Positions 1 to 12,500 of a DNA stretch of 64,000 bases are shown here, in pieces. The stretch covers positions 186,001 through 250,000 of the forward strand of contig VWZX01001684.1 in assembly GCA_013399015.1 (NCBI GenBank). The letters are read 5' to 3'. The translations under genes and the position numbers were made by a program. The stretch comes from Galbula dea (lineage: Eukaryota > Chordata > Aves > Piciformes > Galbulidae). Position 1 is the stretch's first letter, and each line of letters opens with the position of its first letter. Under the pieces are notes generated by a model. It worked only from the letters and a program-made list of their open reading frames with translations. It was not told the origin of the DNA and ran no database searches.

Positions 1-3000
1 AGTGCAGGAGAGGTGTTTGCTGGGGTGAGTGCTGTAGTAAGTGGCACTTGGAAAGCAAAGTGCTCTGACTGTTGTCCTGGGACTGTAAGCAAAAGCTGTG
101 ACAGCCATCTTCTACCTCTCTTAGAAATCCACTGGTGACAGCTGTTGCTGTCACTCTTCTCTGGAGTCACAGCTGTGCCATGAGAGGCTGTTTCTCTAAA
201 AGGCAGAACCAGGGTGCTCTGAATGTGTAAGCATTACTGCCTTTCTCCAGCAGCATTAAATGTTATTTCAGTGTGGAGGTTTCTACCCAGACTACTTCAC
301 TAGTAAAACATTTCTGTCATTAGTATACTTTCAACAGCCCAACCTGCCTTTTCTACAGACTTGAAAGCAGAGCTTAAAGTTATAAATGAATTTTAATTGC
401 AATGTAATAATAAAATGCTAAATTGATTTCACATAGGTTCATGACCTTTCCAACATCCATATGCTTTGTTTTAACACTGCTGTGGCTGTGGTTTGTGGTG
501 GTAACATTCTTCTGGAGAAGCAAGTAGTATGTTTTTTCCAGATTTTCATTTGGGATAAACATCAAAAGTTTGAAGTTTGTGATAGATTGCATGAACATTT
601 TAATTGTAGAAATTAACATAAAGGAATGGTATGAAAATGTAGGCAAAGTCTGCCATGTAGTGTTTGTTATGTTTCACATTTATTTTAAAGCATGTAACCT
701 TTTGCTTACTTGAAATTTTGCTTCCTTGAAAGAAAAAGCTATGACTGCAGATAGAATGTAGTAGTCTGATGGAAATAAGTTTTTTTAATCCTTGTGCTAA
801 TTTCCTTGGAATCACTTATCAGGATAAAAGCTTAGAGTGCTTTGTGTTTTTCTGGGTCTTTTGTGACAACCTATAAAAGGCTGGGTAGGAAATGTTATTT
901 GTAATAATTTTTTGTTCATTTCCAGAACTTGGGGGTGAGGGGAGGGTTGTGTTAGGTTTTGTTCTGGTTTAGCTTTTTGTTTGATTTTGGGTTTGGGGTT
1001 TTTTAATGGAGAATTGAAGCCAACAAGAGTCCATAAACCAAACCACATACACAACATGTTGCAAAGGGTTTAGCTGATGACCTCCTGTTACCACTAACAA
1101 GGTGAACTTATTGAGCCCAAGAATAAAATAGTGTGAATACTTACATAAGTATAACTTGATAGGGTCAAACCAGAATGGCATTTACAAGGGCAAATCATGT
1201 CATTTTAGCTCCTTAGGCAACTCATTAAAAGAAAAAAAAGAAAGAAATGATGATTTTCAAATGAAAGTGAACCTAAAGATCATAACTGATAACTGTCTTT
1301 TACTATAAGGAGAGCTTTGGTGTTCAGGACAGTCTATGGAGCAGTGTAATTGGAAAGACTTATGATAAATGTCCTAGATGGTTTTGTTTATTTGCAAAGA
1401 GAACAATGAGTTGGAGAAATCCTGTGCCTAAATGAGTTATTAGTAAAAATGATGGATGAGCAAGTCAAGCTGTCTCAGTGTATTCCAAAGCACTGATGGA
1501 TTAGCAGTGTGAGTCCAGATAATATTTAACTGTGGTATGTGTTACCAGGGTTGCCCCAGTCTCATGTACCCTGTGGGCTGAACAGCCTCTCCCTGGTTCA
1601 TCCTTCCAGTCAGAATGGATCTGATTAAATCTAGGCCTTTGATGTCTTTTCAGTAACCCAAATTTCCACCATAAATTAGAGTGGATCCATGTGACAGACA
1701 AAATAGGGCTTAGCAGTAGCCTTTGAAGAAAATGGATGTTAAAAGGCCTTTGCAGCAGCTTGGTGTATGGCCATTCTGGTTACTGGGCTACTCCTTATTT
1801 CTCCATTCGCCCAACAATATTCCCAGGCACTTAGAGCTGCTGGGGAGGGCAGAGGAAAAAGCAGCAGTCAGTGGCAAATTGCCTCACACTCTTCCATGCT
1901 TATGCTAAGTAGTGATGGTGAATTGTGGACTGAAAAGGAATGCTACCACTCTCCCCTGGCTTTTTGGCACTAGTGTTAAGGTGGATAATGGCTGTCGCTT
2001 TCTCAGTCCTCTAGGCAGTCTAAAGCTCTTGTTCTTTCATTCAGAGCAGAGAGGTGTACAAAACATCACTGAAGAGACCTTTTAGATTATAAAAGCAAAC
2101 CCTAGTAAAGCTGGATGGAGAGCATTTTCTATACTGTGAAATCTTTTTAAGGATTTCTAAGTCAGTTCTTTATCATGGTGAGACCAAAACTTTTACAAGG
2201 GAGGAGGAGGTACAGGGTCCTTCCATCTGCCATCTCCCAAAACCAAACAAGTGATCAGCAGCAACAAAATCAGTAATTTTATCAACAATTCAAAAGCAAT
2301 ATTCAGAGGGGAACCCAAGTTCAAAACTTGCATTGTCTAAGTCCCCTGTTCTAGATCAGTGTATGAAACATTGCTTGCTTTGGAAATGGCATTTTTCCTG
2401 TTTAGTTTATTAAGTAGTATTCCAACAGTGGATCAGTATTGTCTAACCAGAAAACAACACATCTTTAAATACATTTTCACCCAAGTTTACCAATCAGGAA
2501 AGTCACAAATGCTCATGCAAGGCTAAGGTGATGTGTAATACTCTGCATAAACTCCTGTCAGTTGCACATATAAGAACTTATTTTGCTGTAGGTGTTAGTG
2601 CATGGCTTGATTTCACTAGCATGTTCTGCAGAGTTGTGACTTGACATTTAAATTGATGATAATACAGCACTGATTACAATTTTGCAACCTGTACCAATAA
2701 GAGCAAGTCCTGTTGAGAGCCATCACTGCTGCTTGTAGCTGTAATGCAGCTATTCTTACTGTTGCTCGTGCCTTTGCTTCTTTCCACAATCCTTACAAGA
2801 ACTGTTGGAAAACTAGCCCTCAGAATGTGTTGTTTAAGAGGAGCCATTCCCCATTCTTCCTCACTACTTTTGTTTTCTTTTTCCCCTGTTTTCAGTGATG
2901 CCTTTCCTTTCCTTTCCACACATCTTTCATCCAACTTTTCCTATTTACATCTCTTTGCCATGAGTAACTCTTCTTCATTTCATGAGGGTAAGGCTTGTTT

Positions 3001-3402
3001 TTTGCTTTTTTGTTCTGTTCTTTTCTTTCCTGTCTTTGCTTTAGTTTACAATGCATAACAAATACAAAAGTATTTTGTAGAACACTTAATGTATTCATGG
3101 CTATTACAGTTTGGGGTTTTTTTATTAGAAGTTGAAATTGAGTGTACTGTGACAGAAAATTTTGCATCATAGCACTGAAATGAGAAAATCATGATACTTT
3201 ATTGTACCTTAAGACACTGAAGTGACACAAGTGATGTGTAGCTTGCACATGCTGTTTGTCAATCCTGAGGCTTCATTAACTTTTCTTACACACAGATGGT
3301 GTTATCACAAAGTTTAATGCATGTATTTCATTGTGATGTCTTTACATGTTACAAAACAAAAACGTTTAGCAACTTGCTAGGATGATTCTCTAGTCTGAAA
3401 CA

Positions 3403-3493
3403 GGGGAAAAAAAGCACCAAAAACCAAACCAGAACCACCAAAAAAAACCCCCAAACCCCAAAAACCCAAAACAAAAACCCAAAACCAAACCAT
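3403..3493. repeat. A/C-rich low-complexity tract
   Basis: About 90 bases made almost only of A and C, in runs such as CCAAAAAAAACCCCCAAACC. The opposite strand is T/G-rich with G runs of 3-5 bases. Similar tracts recur at 5568, 20851, 33786, 43228 and 51091. Confidence 0.7.
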
Positions 3494-5567
3494 AGAAATT
3501 TGAAGAGCACACTTAAAACCGTAAGGATTTAAGCTAAGTGATCTAAAGAATAAGCCACAAACAAAAATAATATATCTACTGTGGAAATGCTCAGTTGATC
3601 CACATGAGAAGCAGTTTCTAGGCTTTGCAAAAAAAAAAGCCAAGCTGCACATGCCCTTTCCACCCAGAGCCAAGTGGAATAGTCTTCCCAATATTTTTTT
3701 CCTGGCTCTTTATCTATTTTGCATAGTATTTGTGAAAGGATTTAATAATCTTCATCAGAGCTAATGTAAGACACATATGCCTTCATTGATTCCTGCTGAA
3801 ACACACCATGGAGGTATGAAGAGCTGGTTCTACCTTGCCTGGAAGGGTAGTTAAAAATACCCTACTTGAAGATATCTAATAAACAAACAAATTTTTAAAA
3901 AGTCTTCAGTGTCTCATGTTTCATGGAGCTGTGTTTGCAGTTGTTCTAGAGCTCTAACATATTTATTAGGAGAGGGGACTGCTGTGCCTCTGGCTGGAAG
4001 AAAAAATATCTAGTAAGGTTTGGCCCACTCTAGGGAAAAAGGTGGAGAATATTTCCAGTAAAAGATTGCAGAATAGAGCAGGTTTGTCTTTAAATCACAG
4101 GCTGCTGTAGTGTGAGACATTCAAAATTTTTGCCTGAAGGCACAGACTAAAAGTTGGAAGAATGAACATACTGGTAAATATAAGGGTTGGAGGGCAAAGT
4201 GTGACTCATATAATGATGACCAAAATCTGCCTGAACCAATTATTTCTTTCTATGCTGCTGTTCATGCTCATTTTAATAGAGTGAATTGAAGGAGCAGAAT
4301 TATCCAACTGGGTTAAGTTGCAATATTTATGTCAGTGAATCAATATCACCCATAAACATAGTTGTGAATTGTAAGTATTGTTATCAGGAATATATTAATG
4401 GTCCACTACATACATTAATTAGGTCTCTTGCCCCAGAGGGTCCACAAAAAGGCAGTAAACAAGAAATGTAAATGGTTCTCCATGTGTGTCAAATTGAGGT
4501 GCCTGAAAACAGCATATCCATTTCTTCTAGCTCAGTTTTCTTGACCTTCTAGTTCTTTCTTGGCATCTTCTGAATTGTTAAAAATAAAATCCTTATGAGG
4601 GCACTAGCAAGTGGTTAGCAAAGCTCATTATGGCAGCTTTCTGCATTCAGCTATTAAAGCAATAAAAGTCAGGACTGAAATGGGAAAAGATAATTGCATA
4701 CTTCTGGAAAAGTACCTGTCCAGTGCCTGTCCTGGGAAGCCACATGAGCTGAGCTGTTTCCCTCCAAAGCAAAGAGCCATGCAGACAGGGGTCCCTGGTA
4801 CAGTGCTCTGAGACTCCTGAACACAGTAACCCTGCAGCCAGGGTTTAGCCTCCTGCTAAAAGTGCATTACTTAAAAGCTTACAGAAGAGTATTCATTATG
4901 GGTGAGATTCTGCTGCCCTGACCCTGGCTGGGAGCATGGCTGTGTTCCTTGAAGGGTATGATGATGTTCAGCATGGAGAGGGCAGCAGAATCTGGGCACT
5001 TGAAGCAGTTAAATAATTGTAGATTTCTGAAAGTTCCCAGTAAAATTCAGATTACTGTTTGTGTTCTTTTTAATTAGTGCTATATCTTGACTGGCCATTA
5101 ATGCAGAAGGTTTCATCTGCAGTGTCTCATCAGTGTCTCATTGGATAGCTTTCAGGCTTTTTGTATTTGAAGTCAGTATAGATACCATTTCAAAAGCCTA
5201 TTGTCAACCTTTTAAATGTGTTGAAGATGATTATGAAATGAAATCTGTCTCCATGGCTTTTGTGACATTATCCTCTTCAAATGAATTGCACTCATTTCTT
5301 CCATCCCTGCTATGAAACCTTGCCATTAGCATTCTGAGTGTCTTGATTCAGCTCTTACCTATCACTTTCCATTTCAGTTTTCTCAAGGTGAAGTCTCTCT
5401 GCTCATTCAGAAAGCTTTCTGTATTCAGGATGTGTAAATTACTTTGTCCAAAGACTAAGAAACCTAAATGTAAGGTAAAGGCCTAGCCACATTTTATGGC
5501 AGAGTAGTAAATGGAGGGGAAAGGGGTAAAGAAGGAAGCAAAACCATTAAACTTTCTCCTTCTGGTG

Positions 5568-5637
5568 TTTTTTTGTTGATTGGTTGGTTTTGTTTGGGGT
5601 TTTTTGGGTGTTTTGAGGGGTTTTTTTTGGGGGGGTG
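5568..5637 (+). repeat. T/G-rich tract with quadruplex potential
   Basis: A T/G-only stretch with separated G runs (GGGG, GGG, GGGG and a run of seven G) joined by T loops of up to 8 bases. This is a loose G-quadruplex pattern inside the SH3KBP1 intron. Confidence 0.6.
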
Positions 5638-8600
5638 AAGGGCTTGGAGGTTCTTTTCCACGAAGTACAAGCCTACTGAGCTGAGAGCTTTTTTCTTACA
5701 TAATTACTTTCCTGGACCTGGGCATTTTGTTACACACACCATTATCATACTTTAAATAACCATGTCTGCAAATGAACATAGCACTGGGGAAAATGATCCT
5801 ATTCTTAACTGGCATGGAAGGATACCAGGGAACAATTCTTGCACAGCTAACAGTTTTCATGTTCATTAGCTATTTTTGCTCACTAAGCCAGATATTTTTG
5901 TAGTATACTAGTGTATTAGAATTACTCTAATGTCTTTTTTCCCATCTCATGCATAACTTCATGAATTACCAGCTTGATCAGTGAGACACTAATAATGATA
6001 GATGCATCTGTTTATTTGTAGAACGAGTATCAACTATTTTTTAATTAGAGATGCCTAATTAATTGATGGGTGCCCTCTATCTTCTATGTGCTCTATAGAA
6101 CCTTCCTCACTGATTGTTGTTACTAGACAGAGAGAAGGCTGGACCAGAGTTCAGGTCTGCTGGATGCTGATGTGGCAGTTACCACAGCTGTGAATACAGT
6201 AGACCAGTGCTGATTTTTAATGGTGTTGCATTTGATCCAACTCAGGAAGGTTTTACATTCTGCTCACTATGTAAATATAAGCTTCAAATTCTGATAGCCA
6301 CAGAAACACAAACTAAAATCCAATCTCTGCATTGAATGACCTTAGTGAGTATAATAGTCACACCTGCAAATCCTTGCTTTTCATCACAAAAAAGATACAA
6401 TCAAATAACCAGTATGATTGAATGCATTACTGAATCTACAGTATGGATGACAGTAAGGCAGAGGTCTCTGCAGTGATTCTGTTCCTCATTTTATTAGTTT
6501 ACCAGTTTACTAGATGAGACTTTCCCCCAATGAATGCCTCATACATGGTGACTGTGGAATGTGGTGATAACCCTAGATGGCAGAACACATTTGGAAGGGA
6601 GAACCACATCTAAATAAGGAGAACACAGTGGGGGGATAAAGGGCATGTGAAAGTACTGGAAATGGATGTACTGTTTTAGCATTTTAACAAGTGTTGTCCC
6701 TTACACTTAAATAGAATTTCATTTATAGTATCAGCTGAATGGCTGTGATTTCATTAGTTTGGCAGCAGATTCTACCTGTGGAGCCTTCACAACCTCTGAT
6801 CTGCTCCTTTGTTTTTTTAAGTTCAGAGCAGGTATAGGCTGCTTTAGTGTATTTTCCTACCTGTCAGAAATGCATTCAGAAACAGAAAAAAAAAATGGAG
6901 GATTCACAGTATTTCTTGATAGTAGAAGCTTTAAGCAGAAATGTTGATATTTCATGGTATGCATCAAATGTGTGGAGTAGATTTTATCTGCAAGTGCTCA
7001 TGGGTGTTGAGGACACAAATTCATACACTCTGTAAATTGATACATTTTACAATTTAAACATGAGTGTTTGACTATGCTGATCACATATAGAACTCTAGGA
7101 TAATAATTAGTTTATTTAAGCCAAAGAAACACACAGAATTATTGCCCTCCTTATTTTTTTATTGATTGTTTTCCATATTAGTGTAGATACTTATCTTTTG
7201 TAAGACCAGAGGAAAGGACAGTGGTGTTCACCATAGAAGCAGCAACAGAGAGAGAGGGAAGTCATGCACTGGAGCCTCCCTAGGCTATAAAATAACTACA
7301 GCCAGTATGGTGCCTCCCAAAGCAAACTCTTCCTCTCAGTTTTAGCAGCCTGTATCAGTCCTCTGGTACTGATACTAATCCTTCAGCATGGTATTTGTGT
7401 GGCTGGGGATATGCTGTTGGAAGATGAACTGGATTAAAACTAGCTCAGAAGAAAAAAATAGTAAAAGCAGTTAGGTGGGAAAGAGTGGCTAGGACAAGGA
7501 TTGCTTCAGCCTCCATTTGTCCTCATGTATGTGACCTCCACATCTTTATAGACAAGTGTATGTATAGTTTTGATGGAAATATGTTCTTGCTGTGCAACTT
7601 ATCAAAGTTACACCCTGGTGAAAATTAGGACAATATATTAAAATACTCCACTGATTTGCTCTATGATCTTAAGCTGGTCATTTAGCTCACGGGTCAGCTT
7701 CAAACTGGAAACCAGCTCTCACATTTGCATTTTTTTTTCCCCAGAAAATGACTTTTTGCTTCAATTTCTCCTCTCCTGAAACCCTGAAGTTCTGTAGGAC
7801 TCCAGATAGGTTTTCTGCAGTCTGCTAATATTAGCTCATTCTCACTTTAAAAGCACTGTAGTCTCACCTGATATGTTGGGTACAGTTGAGGTTTCAGATT
7901 GCCAAATTCCCATTTGCAGGTTTTTGTGACCTACCTTTGGACATATAGGTTGCAACAGGCAACAAAAAAGCAATGAGAGAAATCACGGGTAGAGGACAGG
8001 GGGTCACTGGTTATATATAGAAGTTGCTCCAAAAATAGAGTAGTATTTGGAGGTGAATAACCTTAGGCTATTTCAGGGGTATTGAAAGAAGCCTCTTTTT
8101 TTCCTTCTTTTTTTATCTCCTAGAGATGGAAGGATATTGCTGAATAAGGAATGTCTGATCCCATTTACTTTCTAGCTGCCAAATTGTGAGCACTTGGAAT
8201 CAGTTTAACTAAGTGTCCTTCAGTGCATATAGTTCATTGCACAGGCTCATTCATTCGTTTCTCCATTGTGTAATTTGGTGTGATGGTTGCAATATGGCAA
8301 CAAAGCTGGATCCTCAGAGATTCTTTCTTCTGTAATAGTTCTGAAAATTAAATGTCCACTACATATGTTAACTTAAAAGCCATTTCTTCCTGTATGCATG
8401 TGATGAAAAATAGTGTCTGAATAATGAGTATCATTCCAGTATTTGACCAATGTCTGAAAATAATTGTAGAGAATTTTGATTTACCTTGTCTGAAGCAGAT
8501 GTCAGATGTCTTCTGACTCATTTCTACTTAACATATGCAGTAGGGCATTTTGAAATAGAGGTGAGTGAAACTAGCATAACCCTTAAAAATAGAGGAATAG

Positions 8601-9406
8601 TGTTAGACCATTTGATTCAGGCATGTTATCAGAAGCTGTGGTATTCCTTCAGCCGTCACATTGTTCCTTCACCCAGACACGCTCCCGTTTGGCTGCATTC
8701 AGGAAACACTTCCCCAGTGCATTTCACTGACCGCGCAGACAGTCGATACTGCACTCGAGCAGGACTGTGTTTCCTGGGCTCTGTACACCTTAGGAGCCTG
8801 CTGGAGTTTTTATTTAACATAACCTCTGGACAGCTGGAGGGAGATATTCCTCTCACTGATAGCTACTGGAAATTCTGCTGCCTCCAGCTGCAGGTGTCTA
8901 GGAACGTGCAGATCATTTCCAGCTCCATCGTTCTCATTCTATGCTCCCCTAAGCAATTGCTGCTGATGCAACACTGACAGTACGGTTCTTGAGACAGCAT
9001 GTGCACTGGCTTATGTTACCAAATATTCAGGAAGAAAAATTACCAGCCCTTTTAAAAGCAAGATGGAAATTTTGAAACTGTTTATTCCATTCCATAGGAC
9101 CTGTGTTGTAGTTTAGCTTTCACTATGCAGAAAACAAAGCCAAAGGCTCCACTACATGTTCCCACTCAGCTTTATTGGTTTTGAGATGGAAGGGTAATTG
9201 TGCTTGGCAAGTGTGACTGGATTACAGCTGCCTTTGACTTACAGAAGGGTTTAGTACCATCACAGTGGCTAAATGTGTGTGGAACACTGTGACACAGTGG
9301 GGAAAATGGGATTTGATTTCTGTGAAATAAGAAAAAAAAAAAAAGAGATTCTTTCCCTTTGAGGGCAGTGGCCAGAAAACTAAATCAATTCTGTTTTATT
9401 TTTAAG

Positions 9407-9516
9407 ACTTGGAAGGTTTTGACTCTGTAATACCAATAGCTGAGAAGCTTAATCATCCAACTACAACCAGACCAAAAGCTACTGGCAGGCGACCACCCTC
9501 CCAGTCTCTCACATCT
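9407..9516 (+). CDS. SH3KBP1: SH3KBP1 exon: proline/arginine motif
   Basis: First SH3KBP1 coding exon in the window. The acceptor AG is at 9405-9406 and the donor GTAAGT at 9517. Two bases complete a split codon, followed by 36 codons reading LEGFDSVIPIAEKLNHP then TTTRPKATGRRPPSQSLTS. The PxxxPR-like basic proline segment is typical of the CIN85/CD2AP linker. It ends in phase 0. Confidence 0.95.
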
Positions 9517-12500
9517 GTAAGTTAATTTTCCTTTTCTTCTAAAATTATTTTTGTCTGCCTCCCCCCAGCCTCCTCTCCTGTTTGTGTTCCCTGATGTTTT
9601 AACTGTGCTTGCACAGCCATTCCTTCACACGTACAGTGAGGCAGAGAGGCACAACTCAGGAAAATCAGAGTCAAAAGGCTGCCAGTGTTTTGAATACTAA
9701 TGTTTAAAACATTCTCTCCTTTATAGGATTTGTACCCCCTCGTTTGGGTACTGCCAAGTATTTCTTGCCAGCCATGACTGAGGCCAAAAGAATCCATTAT
9801 AAAAATCTTCAGAATAAAGTAATTTGCACTAAGCATTAAGGATTTTGAAAGTGTTTCCCAAAACAAACCTTTCCCTTGGTTTCTCTAGGACATTTACCAG
9901 GTTTTGGTGACAAATAGAGCATTTCAGCCTTCAGCAGCTCTCCTTCAGCCATCATGTGTTTTCTTCTCATTTAAGCTCACAACTGTAAACATGAGGGCCA
10001 TTTAAATTTCACTCTCCAATATGTATCTTTTGACAAATTGGTCTTATAAACCATACTTTGGAAACTACTGCTTAGTTTTTCAGTGTCTTTTTCTTTAGAG
10101 TTTGGGGTCTGTTTGTGTCCATGCTTTTTTGCATTCTGGAATATCAGAATGAGAGCAACTACTGATAGTTACTCATGTTGCTGAAGAAAACCAACATGGG
10201 GGGGAAACAAAAAAAGATTATTGTGAAACTAATAGAACTAAAAAAGAAAGTTTTCAAAACTGACTCTGTACATAAATATAGAAACATAAAAGACAAGTAA
10301 AAAATTATTCTTCCCCTATCAAATTTATGGGGAGAAGGTAGAAGGAAATGTATGGTGGGAAAAACCTTCCCTATTTGAACCTTTACAAAGTGGCTGTGCA
10401 CAAGGCAGCCCTGCAGTGCCAGCAGTGAGCATGAGCAGCAGCAAGGGTCCTCTGAAGAGCAGCAAAGTGAGACCTGCAGTGAGCCCGTGAGAGCTGCCCA
10501 GGTAACAGAGCTGGCATCCCCACAACGTCCTAGCCAGTGTAAGGTACAGCTCCTCTTGCAGACAGGAGGGTGCTTTCATCTCATGGTATAATGCCATCCA
10601 AAGATCGAAACTAATGTTGAATTCAACTCTTAATTTTATCTTATTTGGTGAATGCTTTGAATGCTTTCTAGCCTTAAAAATGGGATGTAAAAAGGAGCGG
10701 CAGGGGAAGGATCCTGATTTTAAGTGTTGTTACTTTGAAAATAATAACTAAAAGAAGGTCATAAGTGCCTTTCTTCTTCATTTGTTTAATTCTTGTACAA
10801 TGAAGAAACTTACTTTTTCTTTTTCCTTTCTTGTGCTGTATATATTTGTCTATGTAGTCATCCCTTTCAAGCCCTGATTTCTTCGACTCACCAAGTCCTG
10901 AAGATGAGAAGGAGGAACATGTTTCCATTACTCACAAAGCTATGGAAGGGTCAAGGAAACCAAGAACTGTTACAATATCACAAGTAAGTTAACTGGAATG
11001 CCTCTGCTTAAATTAATCACATGCATCTTTATTTTTTAAAACAGTAATCAAATATTTATTCTTAAAATTTAATGCAAGTCACTTAGTAAGTAGCCCTTTA
11101 AAGAAGCTTAAAGTGGCAAAGGTTACTAAAGATTGTTCTGTTTGAAATGCAAGTCTTCAAATGTCTCCATAACCATAGTGTGAAAAAATCCTTCTAGTGT
11201 AAATACATTTAACAGAATCAGAGAAGCTAGAGAAATAAATTTCAGAAACAAAGGCCCTTTTTTGCAGATGTAAATTGAGTTTACATTAGAAGAGTCTGTA
11301 AGCAGAGAAAATGCATTTAAATGTGAAAGTATAAGCACTTTTTATACTGCTGTAATTACAATAATTTTATATAAGACTTGTGCCATTCTTACTGTGTATT
11401 GGTAGAAAACTGTAGGATAATTGAGTATTACAGAAGGAGTGTATAGATCAGGCTTTAGAGGTTGGAACTAATCTTTAGTACATAAGAATACCTTTAATAA
11501 TGCAAATACTATATCCTAATAGTATAACAAAAGTGTTTGAAAGATGAAGTCATGCACTTCTGTGATCAAGTTTTAAGGATAATGTTTTGCTATATAGCTC
11601 CCTCTTCTGGAAGCACTTACAGTAGGAAATACTCTTAGGCCAACATTCCTAAATGATGTGTCAAGGATGTAGATGTTATTCCTGTAAAACAAGATGACTG
11701 CTATCAGAAAGTAGCTGCTTGAGGCTTTAATATTGATAACCAGTTAAGATCTGGAATAAGGTGTTCAGTGTGGATGACTCCAGTTGTGCCTTGCTCACTT
11801 GCTCCAGGTTTGAACTCAGCCTGACATCTCTTTTCAGTCCAAAGGAAACTTGCATCTTATTTTGGAATAAAGAGCCACTGGTAGTTATGGGGATTCACTG
11901 AAGCCTGCATTAACAGAGGATACTACAGGACATTCATTTCTTACTAATATCATTTTGAATCCATAGGACGTTGCTTTTCTTTTTATGTCATACCAACAAG
12001 CAAACTTCAGGAATATTTTCCTGTTTTGTAATGCTAAGGGCAACAAGTGACATAGCTTTTGATTTTTAAAAAACATTGAGTGCTGAAGATTTTTGGGCAT
12101 GCAGTATTGTGCTCTGCAGGAGACCTCCACGGGTGTAAGTATGCTCTCACAAACGTCTGAGAGAAACACTGGGCATCTTTCCCTGGTCCATTTCACTGCT
12201 AGAGCTGAAATCTTGGAAGAGCTTATTAGTGACTCTTGTAGCATCTGTGGAAGGTCTTAGTGAAGCTGTCTAAAGTTCTGGGACCCACCAGACCCCCTTT
12301 GATGTACACAGACAAGGATAGTGACTAGTTGTCCTGCTTTGGTGAGAACTGTCCATTGTTTGAATGTGTACTTAATATTTGTTAGAGGTCTGATCTTCAT
12401 AAAACTTTCTCCAGACATTAAATGTTATTCTTTTTGTTTCAGGTGTCTGATAATAAAACTTCCTTACCTCCAAAACCAGGAGGTTTGGTTAGTGGCAGTA

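Larger units (their letters stand above)
1..9406 (+). other. SH3KBP1: SH3KBP1 intron, no coding exon recognised
   Basis: AT-rich intronic sequence upstream of the exon at 9407. I searched it by eye for the next upstream CIN85 linker exons and saw none, and the open frames here have no recognisable protein. It contains A/C- and G/T-rich low-complexity tracts (3403-3493, 5568-5637) and a small CpG-bearing patch (8640-8975), both listed separately. Confidence 0.75.

Noticed and set aside
8486..8977. 163-codon open frame, the longest in the SH3KBP1 intron
   Set aside because: No ATG at its start, no recognisable domain and no clear splice context. Treated as a CpG patch with a chance open frame.
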